Shown here: one piece after another, positions 17,901 through 26,182 of the stretch
How positions within the stretch are numbered: position 1 is the stretch's first letter
Layout: the number at the start of each line of letters is the position of its first letter
Origin: a bacterium
Lineage (GTDB): Bacteria > Sysuimicrobiota > Sysuimicrobiia > Sysuimicrobiales > Humicultoraceae
DNA: 64,000 nt
Reading direction: 5' to 3'
Assembly: GCA_031082185.1 (NCBI GenBank)
Contig: JAVHLI010000003.1
Span: 62,001 to 126,000 of the forward strand
Translations under genes and position numbers: made by a program
The notes under the pieces: generated by a model
What the model was told of the DNA's origin: nothing
Databases searched by the model: none
Seen by the model: only the letters and a program-made list of their open reading frames with translations

Positions 17901-17979
17901 ATCGGCACTCCACCGCAGCGGGCTGTCTGCCTGGGGATTCTTGGCCGTGGGGAGGATTCCTCTGCTCTGGGGATGCCTC

Positions 17980-18053
17980 TGGCTGGGGGGCCAGGAATCG
18001 AACCTGAATTTGCGGTTCCAAAGACCGCCGGCTTGCCGTTAGCCGACCCCCCA
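17980..18053 (-). tRNA. tRNA-Gln (anticodon TTG)
   Basis: The minus-strand sequence folds as a full cloverleaf. The acceptor TGGGGGG pairs with CCCCCCA, the anticodon stem is GCGGT/ACCGC with loop CTTTGGA (anticodon TTG), the T-loop is TTCGATT, and the discriminator is G. The CCA end is encoded (17980-17982). It lies alone between ridA and glmU. Confidence 0.93.
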
Positions 18054-18103
18054 GCGCGGAAGCCTCACAAGGCAATCTTACCTGAAAACCCTGCCCGCCG
18101 CTC

Positions 18104-18484
18104 CTACGCCAGCGCGATCGCCTCGATCTCCACCAGCGCGTCCCGCGGCAGCTTGGCCACCGCAACGGTCGAGCGGGCCGGAGGCAACTCCCGGAAGAAT
18201 CCGGCATACTCTTCGTTCATGGGCCCAAAGTCGTTCATGTCCTTGAGAAAGACCGTGGTCTTGACAACGCGGTCGGGTGACGACCCGGCCGCCTCTAGGA
18301 CCGCCGAGAGGTTCTGGAGCACCCTGCGGGTCTGGGTCTTGATGTCGCCTCCCAGAAACTGCCCGGTTTCGGGGTCGAGCGCGATCTGGCCCGACAGGTA
18401 GAGCATTCCTGAAACACGGATGGCCTGTGAGTACGGACCGATGGGCATCGGTGCGCCGTCGCTGCGGATGACTTCCTTGGGCAT
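18104..18484 (-). CDS. ridA: RidA-family enamine/imine deaminase
   Basis: A 126-residue protein of exact RidA length (YjgF/YER057c/UK114). RidA hydrolyses reactive 2-aminoacrylate and related imines released by PLP enzymes, forming keto acids and ammonia. Family signatures seen are [21 protein letters not shown], the carboxylate-binding arginine region [13 protein letters not shown], and the C-terminal VEIEAIA. AGGAGGG precedes the ATG. It follows the sigma/anti-sigma pair on the same strand with a 73-bp gap, so it may belong to the thiol-stress regulon. That link is inference. Confidence 0.93.
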   Translation of the reverse strand: MPKEVIRSDGAPMPIGPYSQAIRVSGMLYLSGQIALDPETGQFLGGDIKTQTRRVLQNLSAVLEAAGSSPDRVVKTTVFLKDMNDFGPMNEEYAGFFRELPPARSTVAVAKLPRDALVEIEAIALA

Positions 18485-18557
18485 GGGACCCTCCTGAATG
18501 TGGGGATCGTCCGGATGGGTGTTCGAGAAACCTGGGGCGATTCCCTGGCAGGTACGC

Positions 18558-18794
18558 CTACTGGGAACCGCTCAAGAGACGGTCGAGCGCGGCGCGTAGC
18601 GCAGGCGGGGCCTGCTCGCCCTTGCACTTCACCTGAATCACCGCGCGCAGCCGCCGCTCGAAATCGACGTGGTTGCGGCAGTGCAGGCAGGCCTCGATGT
18701 GCGCCTCCAGCTCGCGGCACAACGTCTCGTCGGCCTCACCGTCCAGGAAGGCCCAGAGGCGCTTCAAGACCGCGTTGCAGTCCACTTCGCTCAT
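18558..18794 (-). CDS. rsrA: RsrA-like zinc anti-sigma factor (ZAS family)
   Basis: A 78-residue protein. I chose the ATG at 18792-18794 because it overlaps the sigma stop in ATGA. It carries the ZAS motif H-x3-C-x2-C as HIEACLHC near residue 32, with an upstream CNAVLKRLW...LDGE segment typical of anti-sigma factors. In actinobacterial RsrA the zinc-bound thiols form a disulfide under oxidation, the zinc is lost and the sigma factor is released. The length is close to the mycothiol-system anti-sigma-R family. It is translationally coupled to its sigma. Confidence 0.88.
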   Translation of the reverse strand: MSEVDCNAVLKRLWAFLDGEADETLCRELEAHIEACLHCRNHVDFERRLRAVIQVKCKGEQAPPALRAALDRLLSGSQ

Positions 18795-19432
18795 GGCGGT
18801 ACCTGAGATCGCGAGCCGGTCTCGTCGCGCGCATACCCGGCCCTGCGTGCGTAGTCCCACAGCAACCGCTGCAGGTGCCGGCGTCCCCTGTACAACCGCG
18901 ACATCACCGTACCTACCGGTATGCCCAGGATCTCCGCGATCTCCTTGTAGGAGAACTCCTCTAGATCGGCCAGGATCACCGCGGCCCGAAACGGCTCGGG
19001 AACCTGCTCCAGGGCATCCTTCACGTCGGCGTCCATTACGTGCGAGAGCAGGATCTCCTCGGGATCGCCCGCCTTGCGGTACTCCTCACTCTCCTGTGCC
19101 TTAGCGTACAGGTAGAAGTCGCTGATGTCCTCCTGGTCCACCTCCTCGGGGAGGCGCGAGGATCGGCGGTAACCGTCTATGTACGCGTTCATCAGGATCT
19201 TGTAGAGCCAGGCGCGGGCGTTGGTGCCGGCCTGGAAAGTGCGGAACGAGCGCCAGGCCTTCAAGAAGGTGTCCTGCACCAGGTCTTCGGCGGCGGTACG
19301 GTTGCGCGTCAGCCGCAGCGCGGAACTGTACAGGCCGTCGAGATGCCCGCCCACGAGCGCCTCGAACCGCGCGCGGTCCTCATCCGACACCGTCACATGA
19401 GGAGGATCAAGAGTCACAAGTATGGCACCCAT
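18791..19432 (-). CDS. sigR: ECF sigma factor, SigR/RpoE type
   Basis: A 213-residue ECF sigma factor. Region 2 reads LYSSALRLTRNRTAAEDLVQDTFLKAWRSF and ends in NARAWLYKILMNAYIDGYRR. Region 4 reads LEQVPEPFRAAVILADLEEFSYKEIAEILGIPVGTVMSRLYRGRRHLQ. Both match the SigR/SigH group of thiol-oxidative-stress sigma factors, which pair with ZAS anti-sigma factors such as the one directly downstream. Start at ATG 19430-19432 with GGAGGGAG ahead. A GGGAAT-N18-GTT promoter lies just upstream, which suggests positive autoregulation. Confidence 0.92.
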   Translation of the reverse strand: MGAILVTLDPPHVTVSDEDRARFEALVGGHLDGLYSSALRLTRNRTAAEDLVQDTFLKAWRSFRTFQAGTNARAWLYKILMNAYIDGYRRSSRLPEEVDQEDISDFYLYAKAQESEEYRKAGDPEEILLSHVMDADVKDALEQVPEPFRAAVILADLEEFSYKEIAEILGIPVGTVMSRLYRGRRHLQRLLWDYARRAGYARDETGSRSQVPP

Positions 19433-19447
19433 CGGCTCCCTCCGGGT

Positions 19448-19474
19448 AACGGAGGGGCGTTGTCGAACATTCCC
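19448..19474 (-). promoter_or_regulatory. Sigma-R-type promoter for sigR
   Basis: On the minus strand GGGAAT (19469-19474) is followed after exactly 18 nt by GTT (19448-19450), matching the known Streptomyces sigma-R consensus GGAAT-N18-GTT. It is 16 nt from the sigR ATG, leaving room for the GGAGGGAG ribosome site between. Confidence 0.65.
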
Positions 19475-19489
19475 TGCCCGATAACCCGG

Positions 19490-19921
19490 CTACGGCCGCG
19501 CCGCCGGCTGGCGCACACCGTCCGCACGCAGATCCGCCAGGCTCAACCGATCCAGCACGCCCTCTGCGGCGCCCCGAACCGCGCGCCAGACAGGCTGCAG
19601 GCCGCAATCAGAAGCATACTCGCAATCAGGGGCATCTTCCTCCACGCACCACCACGGTGCCGTGGTTCCCTCCAGAACCGCGAACACCTCCCGCAGCCCG
19701 ATCTGCTCCGGCGGGCGCGAGAGCGCGTGACCGCCGGAGGGCCCCCGCTTGCTGACAACCAGCCCTGCCGCGCGCAGGGCCGTCATCAGTTGGTGGAGAT
19801 AGGGCTCCGGCAGTTTCTGCCGCCGGGCGATGTCCTGGCTGTGCACCGGACCCCGGCCGTAGTGGGCGGCCAGCTCGATCAGGGCCCGGATGCCGTACTC
19901 AGCCCGCGCGGAAACCCTCAC
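19490..19921 (-). CDS. Rrf2-family transcriptional regulator with three cysteines
   Basis: A 143-residue protein with a GTG start inside the stop of the JAMM gene (GTGA). The N-terminal winged helix-turn-helix is clear (VSARAEYGIRALIELA, IARRQKLPEPYLHQLMTALRAAGLVVSKRGPSGGHAL). Cys92, Cys100 and Cys106 sit as C-x7-C-x5-C, close to the three Cys that hold an iron-sulfur cluster in IscR and NsrR. It probably senses Fe-S, redox or cysteine status. The neighbours (serine-kinase-like and JAMM genes) suggest control of sulfur or cysteine metabolism, as CymR does in Bacillus, though CymR lacks the cluster. Confidence 0.88.
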   Translation of the reverse strand: MRVSARAEYGIRALIELAAHYGRGPVHSQDIARRQKLPEPYLHQLMTALRAAGLVVSKRGPSGGHALSRPPEQIGLREVFAVLEGTTAPWWCVEEDAPDCEYASDCGLQPVWRAVRGAAEGVLDRLSLADLRADGVRQPAARP

Positions 19922-20334
19922 ACCGCCACCGCCAGTTCCTCTTCGGTGATGACGCCACCCTGCATCCTGAACGCGCGCACCTCTACTTCGGCCGCCGGCG
20001 CGTCCGCTGAGTGGAGCGACACTATGAGATACGCCGCCTCGGGGTAGAATGCCTGCGTAACGTCGGTCTGGGAGGGGTAGGCCGGTGACCGCGGATGCGA
20101 ATGGTAGATACCGAGCAGTTCCATCCCCAGCGCGTCCATCTCCTTGAAGAACCGGAATTGCTCTTGGGGATCAAAGCGGTAGGTAAACGGACTGCGCTCC
20201 ACGTTCGTACCCCAAAACACGCGCTCGATGCGGCTGCCCCGGCCTGCGACCAAACCGCAGCACTCGTTTGGGAACTGCTGGCGCGCGTGGTACACGATGG
20301 CCACCGCCTGCGCCAAACCGATCTCGAGGGCCAT
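19918..20334 (-). CDS. JAMM/MPN+ zinc metalloprotease (Mec-like)
   Basis: A 138-residue single-domain JAMM (Mov34/M67) protease. All catalytic residues are in place: Glu24 (NECCGLVAG), His78-x-His80 (YHSHPRSPAYPSQTD), Ser88 and Asp91. Prokaryotic members cut after the C-terminal diglycine of ubiquitin-like sulfur carriers, and in Mycobacterium Mec frees cysteine from CysO. The start at ATG 20332-20334 was chosen because the domain begins there and an upstream frame only shadows the next gene. The ribosome site (GGACGG) is weak. It sits between a SbnI/SerK-like gene and an Rrf2 regulator. No sulfur-carrier gene is in the window. Confidence 0.85.
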   Translation of the reverse strand: MALEIGLAQAVAIVYHARQQFPNECCGLVAGRGSRIERVFWGTNVERSPFTYRFDPQEQFRFFKEMDALGMELLGIYHSHPRSPAYPSQTDVTQAFYPEAAYLIVSLHSADAPAAEVEVRAFRMQGGVITEEELAVAV

Positions 20335-20366
20335 CTTACCGTCCGTGGCCACCCCTGCCGGCGCGG

Positions 20367-21215
20367 TCACTCGTCGTAGAGGACCGTGGGCTCGGGGTAG
20401 TGGCGCACGCGGTGCTCCAGGAACCGGGCGCGAACAAGCGCGTCGAGCAGTGCCTGCTTCTCGGCTGCGGGCTGCTGTGCGCGCAGCAGCGCGAGGTCGA
20501 GGTTCACCCGCAGCGCGCGCTGGGGCACCACGTGGCGGGTGATGCCGGTGGGAAGCTTCACCGGTAGGCGGGCGATCGCGCTGATGTCCTGCTTGGTGAA
20601 GCGCGGGAAAAGCACCAGCGCCGCCGCCCGGCCGTACTCGCGGGCGAGGTCGCCCAGGTCCGAACCCTGGACGCGGAAGATCGGCACGCGCCCCTTGTAG
20701 CGAGCCACCACCTCGCAGAGCGCCCTGATCCGGTCGGCCAACCCTGCGCCCGAGGGAAGACCGAAGGCGCCGTCCGCACCCAGTACGCCGCAGGCCAGCT
20801 CTCCGTTCTCGAGCCCGGCGCGCATCGCCTCCTCCGGCATCGGCCGCCATGCAAGGGAGGGCGACCCCTCACCCCTAATCAATACGCCGTCGTCCTGAAG
20901 CAGGTGCGCCCAGACCTCGAGCACTACGTTGGGATCGGCGTAGTCCACGACCTGGACGAGCTGGTCGGGGAACTCGGCCTGCTGGAGCGCGGTTACCCGG
21001 TTGGCCCCGTCAAGAACGACATACGCCCCCCCGTCCAGTTGCGCAACAACCGGGGGGTTGCGCAGCATGCCATCGGCGATCAGCACGCGCGCCAGCCGCT
21101 CCACGCGGCCGGGGTCGCACTCCTCGTGCAGCAGCAGCGACGCCGAGGGAACGATGCGCAGGTCGGGCAATGAGGGACTGTGTGAGGCCGGAGACGGCCG
21201 GGAGGCATTTGACAT
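20367..21215 (-). CDS. ParB/Srx-fold protein of SbnI/SerK (free serine kinase) type
   Basis: A 282-residue protein with an N-terminal ParB/sulfiredoxin-fold domain (about 18-100: LRIVPSASLLLHEECDPGRVERL, then RNPPVVAQL and VVLDGANRVTAL). The rest (PTGITRHVVPQRALRVN, LDLALLR, a C-terminal RHYPEPTVLYDE) has the layout I associate with SbnI. There is no DNA-binding helix-turn-helix as in true ParB. SbnI and archaeal SerK phosphorylate free L-serine to O-phosphoserine. The usual DGxHR loop here reads DGANR, so the His is replaced by Asn. It is followed by a Mec-like JAMM gene, which supports a cysteine-precursor role. The activity is inferred. Confidence 0.7.
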   Translation of the reverse strand: MSNASRPSPASHSPSLPDLRIVPSASLLLHEECDPGRVERLARVLIADGMLRNPPVVAQLDGGAYVVLDGANRVTALQQAEFPDQLVQVVDYADPNVVLEVWAHLLQDDGVLIRGEGSPSLAWRPMPEEAMRAGLENGELACGVLGADGAFGLPSGAGLADRIRALCEVVARYKGRVPIFRVQGSDLGDLAREYGRAAALVLFPRFTKQDISAIARLPVKLPTGITRHVVPQRALRVNLDLALLRAQQPAAEKQALLDALVRARFLEHRVRHYPEPTVLYDE

Positions 21216-21224
21216 GATACGATC

Positions 21225-21920
21225 CTACACCAGCGCGTGGGCCTGTTCCAGATCCGCCGCCGTGATCGGGACAAGATCGATGCCGAACGCCCGGCTGAAT
21301 TGCTCGGGATAGGCCCGGCGCACCTCGGCGATATCCACCGGACGCCCCAGGACGGCGCTCATCGAGGTCACCGGGCGATCCAGCCCGCAGGGGTTGATCA
21401 GCGAGAACCCGTCGAGCGCAGTGGTGACGTTGAGGGCGAAGCCGTGCATCGTCACCCGGCGCTGCACGGCTACCCCCAGCGCGCAGATCTTGGCGCCGGC
21501 CACCCAAACCCCAGGGAGGCCCGGCTCGCGCCCTGCCGTGATCCCGAAGGCCTGCAGCGTGGCGATGATCGTCGCCTCCAGCGTCCTGACATAGCGCCCG
21601 ACATCCTCGTTCACCACCCGCAGGTCCACGATAGGGTAGCCGACGAGCTGCCCGGGGCCGTGGTAGGTCGCGCTGCCGCCGCGCTCTACCCTGAACAGCT
21701 CGATGCCAACTGACAGCAGCTCCTCGCGCGTCAGGCGGAGATGCTCCGCCCTTCCGCTGCGGCCGACCGTCACCACCGGCGGATGTTCCAGCAGCACCAG
21801 CACGTCGGGGATCCCTCCGCGCTGGCGCGCGGCCACCAGGCCCTTCTGCAGCGCCCATGCCTCGGCGAAGGGAACGGGGTCCCCCCCCAGATCCAGCAGC
21901 CACCCGCGCGCCGCCTTCAT
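21225..21920 (-). CDS. lipB: Octanoyltransferase LipB
   Basis: A 231-residue enzyme that moves octanoate from acyl carrier protein to lipoate-dependent proteins, the first step of lipoic acid assembly. RGGSATYHGPGQLVGYPI (80-97), the catalytic Lys144 in GAKICALGV and Cys178 in INPCGL are all present. I used the ATG at 21918-21920, since longer frames only shadow the divergent dtxR gene. It ends 9 bp before the serine-kinase-like gene. LipA is not in the window. Confidence 0.93.
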   Translation of the reverse strand: MKAARGWLLDLGGDPVPFAEAWALQKGLVAARQRGGIPDVLVLLEHPPVVTVGRSGRAEHLRLTREELLSVGIELFRVERGGSATYHGPGQLVGYPIVDLRVVNEDVGRYVRTLEATIIATLQAFGITAGREPGLPGVWVAGAKICALGVAVQRRVTMHGFALNVTTALDGFSLINPCGLDRPVTSMSAVLGRPVDIAEVRRAYPEQFSRAFGIDLVPITAADLEQAHALV

Positions 21921-22049
21921 GACACGCGAAGCGTACCAAAGCCGTGGGGGTGCAACAAGGGATGACCCGCAGGGTGTGGACGGCATGCAGGGATTTGGCC
22001 GGCCGGACGCGCAACATACCATCCGGGGCCGCAGCAGGGAGCTCTGCCG

Positions 22050-22745
22050 ATGACCGTCCACGACATATCCAAAACCGAACGGACCGAGATGTACCTCAAG
22101 GCGGTCTACACCCTGGCGCAGACCGCGCCGCCGGTCACGATCTCGAAGGTGGCCGAGTACATGGCCGTCTCGCCGCCGGCTTCCTACGAGATGTTGAAGC
22201 GACTCGAGACCCAGGGTCTCCTGCACTCCGGAACAGGGGAAGGGCACATCCTGACCCCGCAGGGGATGCAGACCGCCACCCGCGTGGTCCGGCGACTGCG
22301 CCTTGCCGAGCGGTTGCTCTCGGATATCTTGAAGATAGAGTTGCCCCGGGTCTACGCCGAGGCGTGCAAGCTCGAGCACGTCATCAGCCCCGAGGTCGAA
22401 GCGCGCATGGCCACGGTGCTGGGGCATCCGGCGATCTGCCCGCACGGCCTGCCGATCCCGGGCGACAGTGCGCCGCCCGTCCAGTCCCTGGTCACCGTTG
22501 CCCAGCTTGAGGTATGGGACCACGCCGTGCTGGTCTGCATCCCGGAAGAGGATGAGCCGTTCGTGACTCACCTGGTGGACATGGGCCTGGTTCCGGGAAC
22601 CGCCCTTGTGGTCAGGGAGGCGACCGCGCTCGGCGGGCCGATCACCCTGCAGATCGGGCATCAGATCCGGGCCCTGGGATTGGAGATGGCACGGCGGCTC
22701 TTCGTCCGCCGGGAGAAGAACGAACCCCAACTGCCGGGGACGTGA
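22050..22745 (+). CDS. DtxR/MntR-family metalloregulator with FeoA domain
   Basis: A 231-residue iron- or manganese-dependent repressor. The N-terminal helix-turn-helix (TERTEMYLKAVYTLA...SKVAEYMAVSPPASYEMLKRLETQGLL) leads to the metal-binding dimer domain with EACKLEHVISPEVEARM and ICPHGLPIP, both typical of DtxR. Residues 150-222 form a FeoA/SH3-like domain (HLVDMGLVPGTALVV). GGGAG precedes the ATG. It is divergent from lipB. The downstream NEW3/ABC operon is a possible but unproved target, and no Fe or Mn transporter gene is in the window. Confidence 0.92.
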   Translation: MTVHDISKTERTEMYLKAVYTLAQTAPPVTISKVAEYMAVSPPASYEMLKRLETQGLLHSGTGEGHILTPQGMQTATRVVRRLRLAERLLSDILKIELPRVYAEACKLEHVISPEVEARMATVLGHPAICPHGLPIPGDSAPPVQSLVTVAQLEVWDHAVLVCIPEEDEPFVTHLVDMGLVPGTALVVREATALGGPITLQIGHQIRALGLEMARRLFVRREKNEPQLPGT

Positions 22746-22793
22746 GAGAGTCGGGAGAGAACCGCCCGCCACGATAGCCTGGCGGTCCGGGCG

Positions 22794-22844
22794 GAGGGGA
22801 CGGCGGGGACGCTGCCGCGGCGTCTGCGAGATGGCCGTCCCCTC
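22794..22844 (+). repeat. Inverted repeat with nested hairpin between dtxR and the NEW3 operon
   Basis: GAGGGGACGGC (22794-22804) pairs perfectly with GCCGTCCCCTC (22834-22844). An inner GACGC...GCGTC hairpin lies within. A second short hairpin (GGGCC-gca-GGCCC, 22919-22931) sits nearer the next gene. It has no T-run, so it is not a clear terminator. It could be a leader structure of the 216-bp dtxR-NEW3 gap, which holds no gene. Confidence 0.4.
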
Positions 22845-22961
22845 GGGGTTTCACAACAGCCCCCCCTTGCATTGGGAGCCGATAAACCGGAGAATACAGA
22901 ACCGGATACTGCACCAGTGGGCCGCAGGCCCGCAATGTTCGAGATTCTCGGAGGTGTGTAG

Positions 22962-24146
22962 ATGCCGCGCATGTTGACTCTGATTCTGATCGCGGGGCTC
23001 GCGCTGTCTCTTGGCGCCCCAGGCGCCGCGGTCGCAGGTCCCAGCCCTGAATCAACCCCTGGATACCGGGGCCTTGGGCTTTCAACGCCCTATCCCAGTC
23101 AGACCGTGCGGGCCGGCGAGCCGGTCACGCTGGCGCTGGCCGTCAAGAACTACGGGCTGGCGCCGCAGGTCGTGACGCTGGCGATTGCCAAGAGGGCGCC
23201 GGGATGGAAGGTCAGTTTTCTCGGCGCCGGCCGCACCGTGACCGCGGTGGCGGTTGGAACCGATCAGGAAGCACCGCTGAGCGTCCGGCTTGACCCGCCC
23301 CCCGGCGCCAGGGCCGGAACGTACCGGTTCGTGCTTACCGCGGCGGGACAGGGCGTCGCGGCGGAGTTGCCGCTGGCGCTCACGCTGGGCCAGGTCCAGC
23401 CGGGCCGCCTCGAACTGCAGGCCGAACTTCCGGTGCTCCGGGGTCCGGGGACGTCCAGCTTCCGCTACCGCCTGACGATAAAGAACGAGAGCGAGAAGGA
23501 CATGCTGGTCAGCCTGGAGGCGCAGATGCCGAAGGGCTTCCAGGTGGCATTCACACCCGCCTTCGCCAGCCAGCAGGTGACGAGCCTGCCGGTGAAGGCC
23601 GGAGAGTCGCGCGACCTGGACGCGGAGGTTAGTCTTCCCCAAGATGTATCTGCCGGGACGCACGCGCTGAGCGTCCGGGCCGTCAGCGGCGAGGCCAGGG
23701 CCGAGGCCAAGCTCACCATCGAGGTTACCGGCCGCCCCGACCTCTCGATTACTACCCCTGAGGGCAGACTGTCCGGACGGGCATACGCTGGACGGGACAC
23801 GCCGATCAAGGTGGTCGTCAAGAACCGGGGCAGCGCGCCTGCGCGCGGGGTCGAGGTCTCCTCGTACGAGCCTACCGGGTGGCAGGTGAAGTTCGATCCG
23901 TCGCGGATCGAGGAGATCGCGCCCAAGGGCGAGGCGCAGGTGACCGCGACCGTGCGGCCTTCGTCCAAGGCAATCGCGGGCGATTACATGCTGACGCTGC
24001 GGGCCACTGCCGGCGACTCCTCCTCGTCGGCCGACTTCCGTGTCACGGTGTTCACCTCCACGCTCTGGGGCATCGTGGGCGTCATCGTCATTGCGATCGC
24101 CCTGGGCATCGTCAGTCTGGTGGTTTCGCGCTACGGACGGAGATGA
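22962..24146 (+). CDS. Secreted NEW3-domain protein with C-terminal membrane anchor
   Basis: A 394-residue protein. Signal peptide at 1-27 ([15 protein letters not shown]...AVA). Three immunoglobulin-like NEW3/CARDB-type domains follow (about 35-150, 151-260, 265-365), with repeated phrases such as [25 protein letters not shown] and [19 protein letters not shown] final membrane helix ([21 protein letters not shown]) ends in basic residues. GGAGGTG precedes the ATG. It overlaps the ABC ATPase gene by ATGA, the common bacterial/archaeal arrangement of an extracytoplasmic NEW3 protein with an ABC-2 exporter. It is probably the extracytoplasmic partner of that exporter; the substrate is unknown. 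Confidence 0.82.
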   Translation: MPRMLTLILIAGLALSLGAPGAAVAGPSPESTPGYRGLGLSTPYPSQTVRAGEPVTLALAVKNYGLAPQVVTLAIAKRAPGWKVSFLGAGRTVTAVAVGTDQEAPLSVRLDPPPGARAGTYRFVLTAAGQGVAAELPLALTLGQVQPGRLELQAELPVLRGPGTSSFRYRLTIKNESEKDMLVSLEAQMPKGFQVAFTPAFASQQVTSLPVKAGESRDLDAEVSLPQDVSAGTHALSVRAVSGEARAEAKLTIEVTGRPDLSITTPEGRLSGRAYAGRDTPIKVVVKNRGSAPARGVEVSSYEPTGWQVKFDPSRIEEIAPKGEAQVTATVRPSSKAIAGDYMLTLRATAGDSSSSADFRVTVFTSTLWGIVGVIVIAIALGIVSLVVSRYGRR

Positions 24147-25078
24147 GCACGGTTGTCGAGACGCAGGGACTGACCAAACACTACGGCCCGATCGTGGCCG
24201 TCGAGTCGCTGAACCTTTGCCTGCAGGCCGGTGAGGTCTTCGGCCTGCTGGGCCCCAACGGCTCGGGGAAGACAACGACCATCCTGATGCTGCTGGGCCT
24301 TACCGAGCCGACCGCCGGGTGGGCCCGCGTGCTGGGAGAGGATCCCCTGCGCAACCCTCTGGAAGTGAAGCGACGGGTGGGCTACATGCCTGACTCGGTC
24401 GGGTTCTACGACGAGTTGACCGCGCGCGAGAACCTTAGGTACACCGCACGTCTCAACGGGCTCCCTCGGCCCGAGGCCGAGGCGCGGATTGACGAGGCCC
24501 TCGCCGGCGTTGGGCTCTCGGAAGTGGCAGATCGGCCGGTGGCGACATACTCGCGCGGCATGCGCCAGCGGCTGGGGCTGACCGAGGTGCTCCTGAAACG
24601 ACCTCAGGTGGCGATCCTGGACGAGCCCACGATGGGCCTGGATCCCGAGGCCGCCCAGGAGTTCCTGGTCATGATTCGGGGGCTAAAGGCGCGGGGCATC
24701 ACGGTACTCTTGTCCTCGCACCTGCTCCAACAGGTACAGGCGGTCTGCGACCGGGTTGGTCTTTTCTACAAGGGACGGCTGGTCCTCGAGGGCAGCGTGG
24801 ACGCGCTGAGCGAGCAGGTGCTGGGCGGCGCGTACCGCATCGTCGTGGAGGCCACGGGCAACGGCCTGGAGCGGCTGCTGAGTGGGATCCCAGGCGTCGT
24901 GCGCGTTGCCCAGGAACGCCCGGGCACCTGCCGTGTGGAAGCCCAACAGGACTGCCGCGCCGAGGTGGCCCGTCGGGTTGTGGCCGGGGGCGGCCAACTC
25001 CTCGGGTTGAGCCTGGAACGCGCCACGCTGGACGACGTCTATGCCCGTTACTTCCAGGAGGCCCGCCATGAAGCGTAG
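24143..25078 (+). CDS. ABC transporter ATP-binding protein (ABC-2 export type)
   Basis: A 311-residue ATPase. Walker [10 protein letters not shown] (about 42-50), signature YSRGMRQRL, Walker [14 protein letters not shown] and the switch LLSSHLL are complete. The C-terminal 90 residues form the extra domain seen in DrrA/CcmA-type exporters. The ATG at 24143 overlaps the NEW3 stop, so an upstream longer frame was rejected. It powers export with the adjoining permease and may be linked to the NEW3 protein. Confidence 0.93.
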   Translation: MSTVVETQGLTKHYGPIVAVESLNLCLQAGEVFGLLGPNGSGKTTTILMLLGLTEPTAGWARVLGEDPLRNPLEVKRRVGYMPDSVGFYDELTARENLRYTARLNGLPRPEAEARIDEALAGVGLSEVADRPVATYSRGMRQRLGLTEVLLKRPQVAILDEPTMGLDPEAAQEFLVMIRGLKARGITVLLSSHLLQQVQAVCDRVGLFYKGRLVLEGSVDALSEQVLGGAYRIVVEATGNGLERLLSGIPGVVRVAQERPGTCRVEAQQDCRAEVARRVVAGGGQLLGLSLERATLDDVYARYFQEARHEA

Positions 25079-26021
25079 AGGCTCCCCCTGGACCGGCCTG
25101 GGGGCCATTTTGCTCAAGGAGATGGCCGATCACCTCTCCAGCGTCCGGATGCGGCTGCTGGAAGGCCTGATCCTCCTGACCGCGATCGGCACGGTGTTCG
25201 CGGCCACGCAGACCCTGCGGCAGACCATCGGGGAGGACCCCTTCCTTTTCCTGAAGATCCTCACCTCCGCTCAGGATCCCCTGCCCTCGTTCGTGGCGTT
25301 CATGGGATTCCTGATCCCTCTCACGGCCATCGCCCTGGCGTTCGACGCCATCAACGGCGAGTACATGCGCCGGACGCTCAGCCGGGTGCTGGCGCAGCCC
25401 ATCTACCGCGACGCCGTGCTGCTGGGCAAGTTCCTGGCGGGCATCTTCACCCTGGGCATCACCCTGCTCGCGCTGTGGCTGCTGGTGACCGGGTTGGGCA
25501 TCCTGCGGCTGGGCGTGGTGCCGGAAGGCCGTGAGGTGGCGCGCGGACTCGCGTTCATCCTCGCCACCCTGGCCTACGGCGGAGTGTGGCTGGCGCTGGC
25601 GCTGCTGTTCTCCGTGGTGTTTCGCCAGCCGGCTACCTCGGCCATGGCGGCGATCGCGGTCTGGCTGTTCTTCGCGGTGTTCTGGGAGATCCTGGCAGGC
25701 CTGTTTTTCAACATCATCAGCGCGACCGCCACGGGCGGACCGGAGACCGAGCTGGCCTTGGCCAACTTCCGCCTGTTCCTGTCGCGGCTCTCGCCCAACA
25801 CGCTATACTCGGAGACCGTGCTGGCGCTGCTCAACCCCGACGTGCGCGCGCTGGGTCCGGTGCTGATCACGCAGCTCGAAGGCGCGGTGCGGGGAACGCT
25901 CCTGCCGCTCTCCCAGAGCCTGCTTCTGGTCTGGCCCCAGTTCACGGGCCTGATCGCCACCGTGATCATGCTGTTCGCGGGCGCCTATGTGGCGTTCCAG
26001 CGGCAGGAGGTAAGGGCGTAG
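25068..26021 (+). CDS. ABC-2 type transporter permease
   Basis: A 317-residue membrane protein with about six helices. They include [51 protein letters not shown] and a C-terminal [17 protein letters not shown]. The [33 protein letters not shown] segment is typical of ABC-2 permeases of the NosY/ABC2_membrane_2 type. The start at ATG 25068 was chosen since AGGAGG lies 7 nt upstream. It overlaps the ATPase gene by 11 bp. A cognate of the NEW3 protein and ATPase; substrate unknown. Confidence 0.9.
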   Translation: MKRRGSPWTGLGAILLKEMADHLSSVRMRLLEGLILLTAIGTVFAATQTLRQTIGEDPFLFLKILTSAQDPLPSFVAFMGFLIPLTAIALAFDAINGEYMRRTLSRVLAQPIYRDAVLLGKFLAGIFTLGITLLALWLLVTGLGILRLGVVPEGREVARGLAFILATLAYGGVWLALALLFSVVFRQPATSAMAAIAVWLFFAVFWEILAGLFFNIISATATGGPETELALANFRLFLSRLSPNTLYSETVLALLNPDVRALGPVLITQLEGAVRGTLLPLSQSLLLVWPQFTGLIATVIMLFAGAYVAFQRQEVRA

Positions 26022-26182
26022 GGCAGAGGCGCAAGAGCCGACTCTCAAGCTACGGCATACGCACCGCCCCGGGGTGGCCTGACGGTCGCCCTGGGGCTGC
26101 TTTATTTGGGGATGGGCTGGAGCCTACAGGAGGGAGGGCCTGGGTAGGAGAAAGATCGGAGACATGAGAGGTCCAGTGCACC

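Noticed and set aside
16428-18401. A 657-codon plus-strand frame across glmU and ridA
   Set aside because: It runs antisense over glmU, tRNA-Gln and ridA, so it cannot be a real gene.
20335-20850. A longer frame upstream of the JAMM protease
   Set aside because: It is a shadow of the serine-kinase-like gene, and the JAMM domain begins at the chosen ATG.
20367-21215. Chromosome-partition ParB
   Set aside because: The helix-turn-helix is absent and no parA or parS lies nearby.
21921-22772. A long N-terminal extension of lipB
   Set aside because: It is antisense to dtxR; LipB homologues start at the internal ATG.
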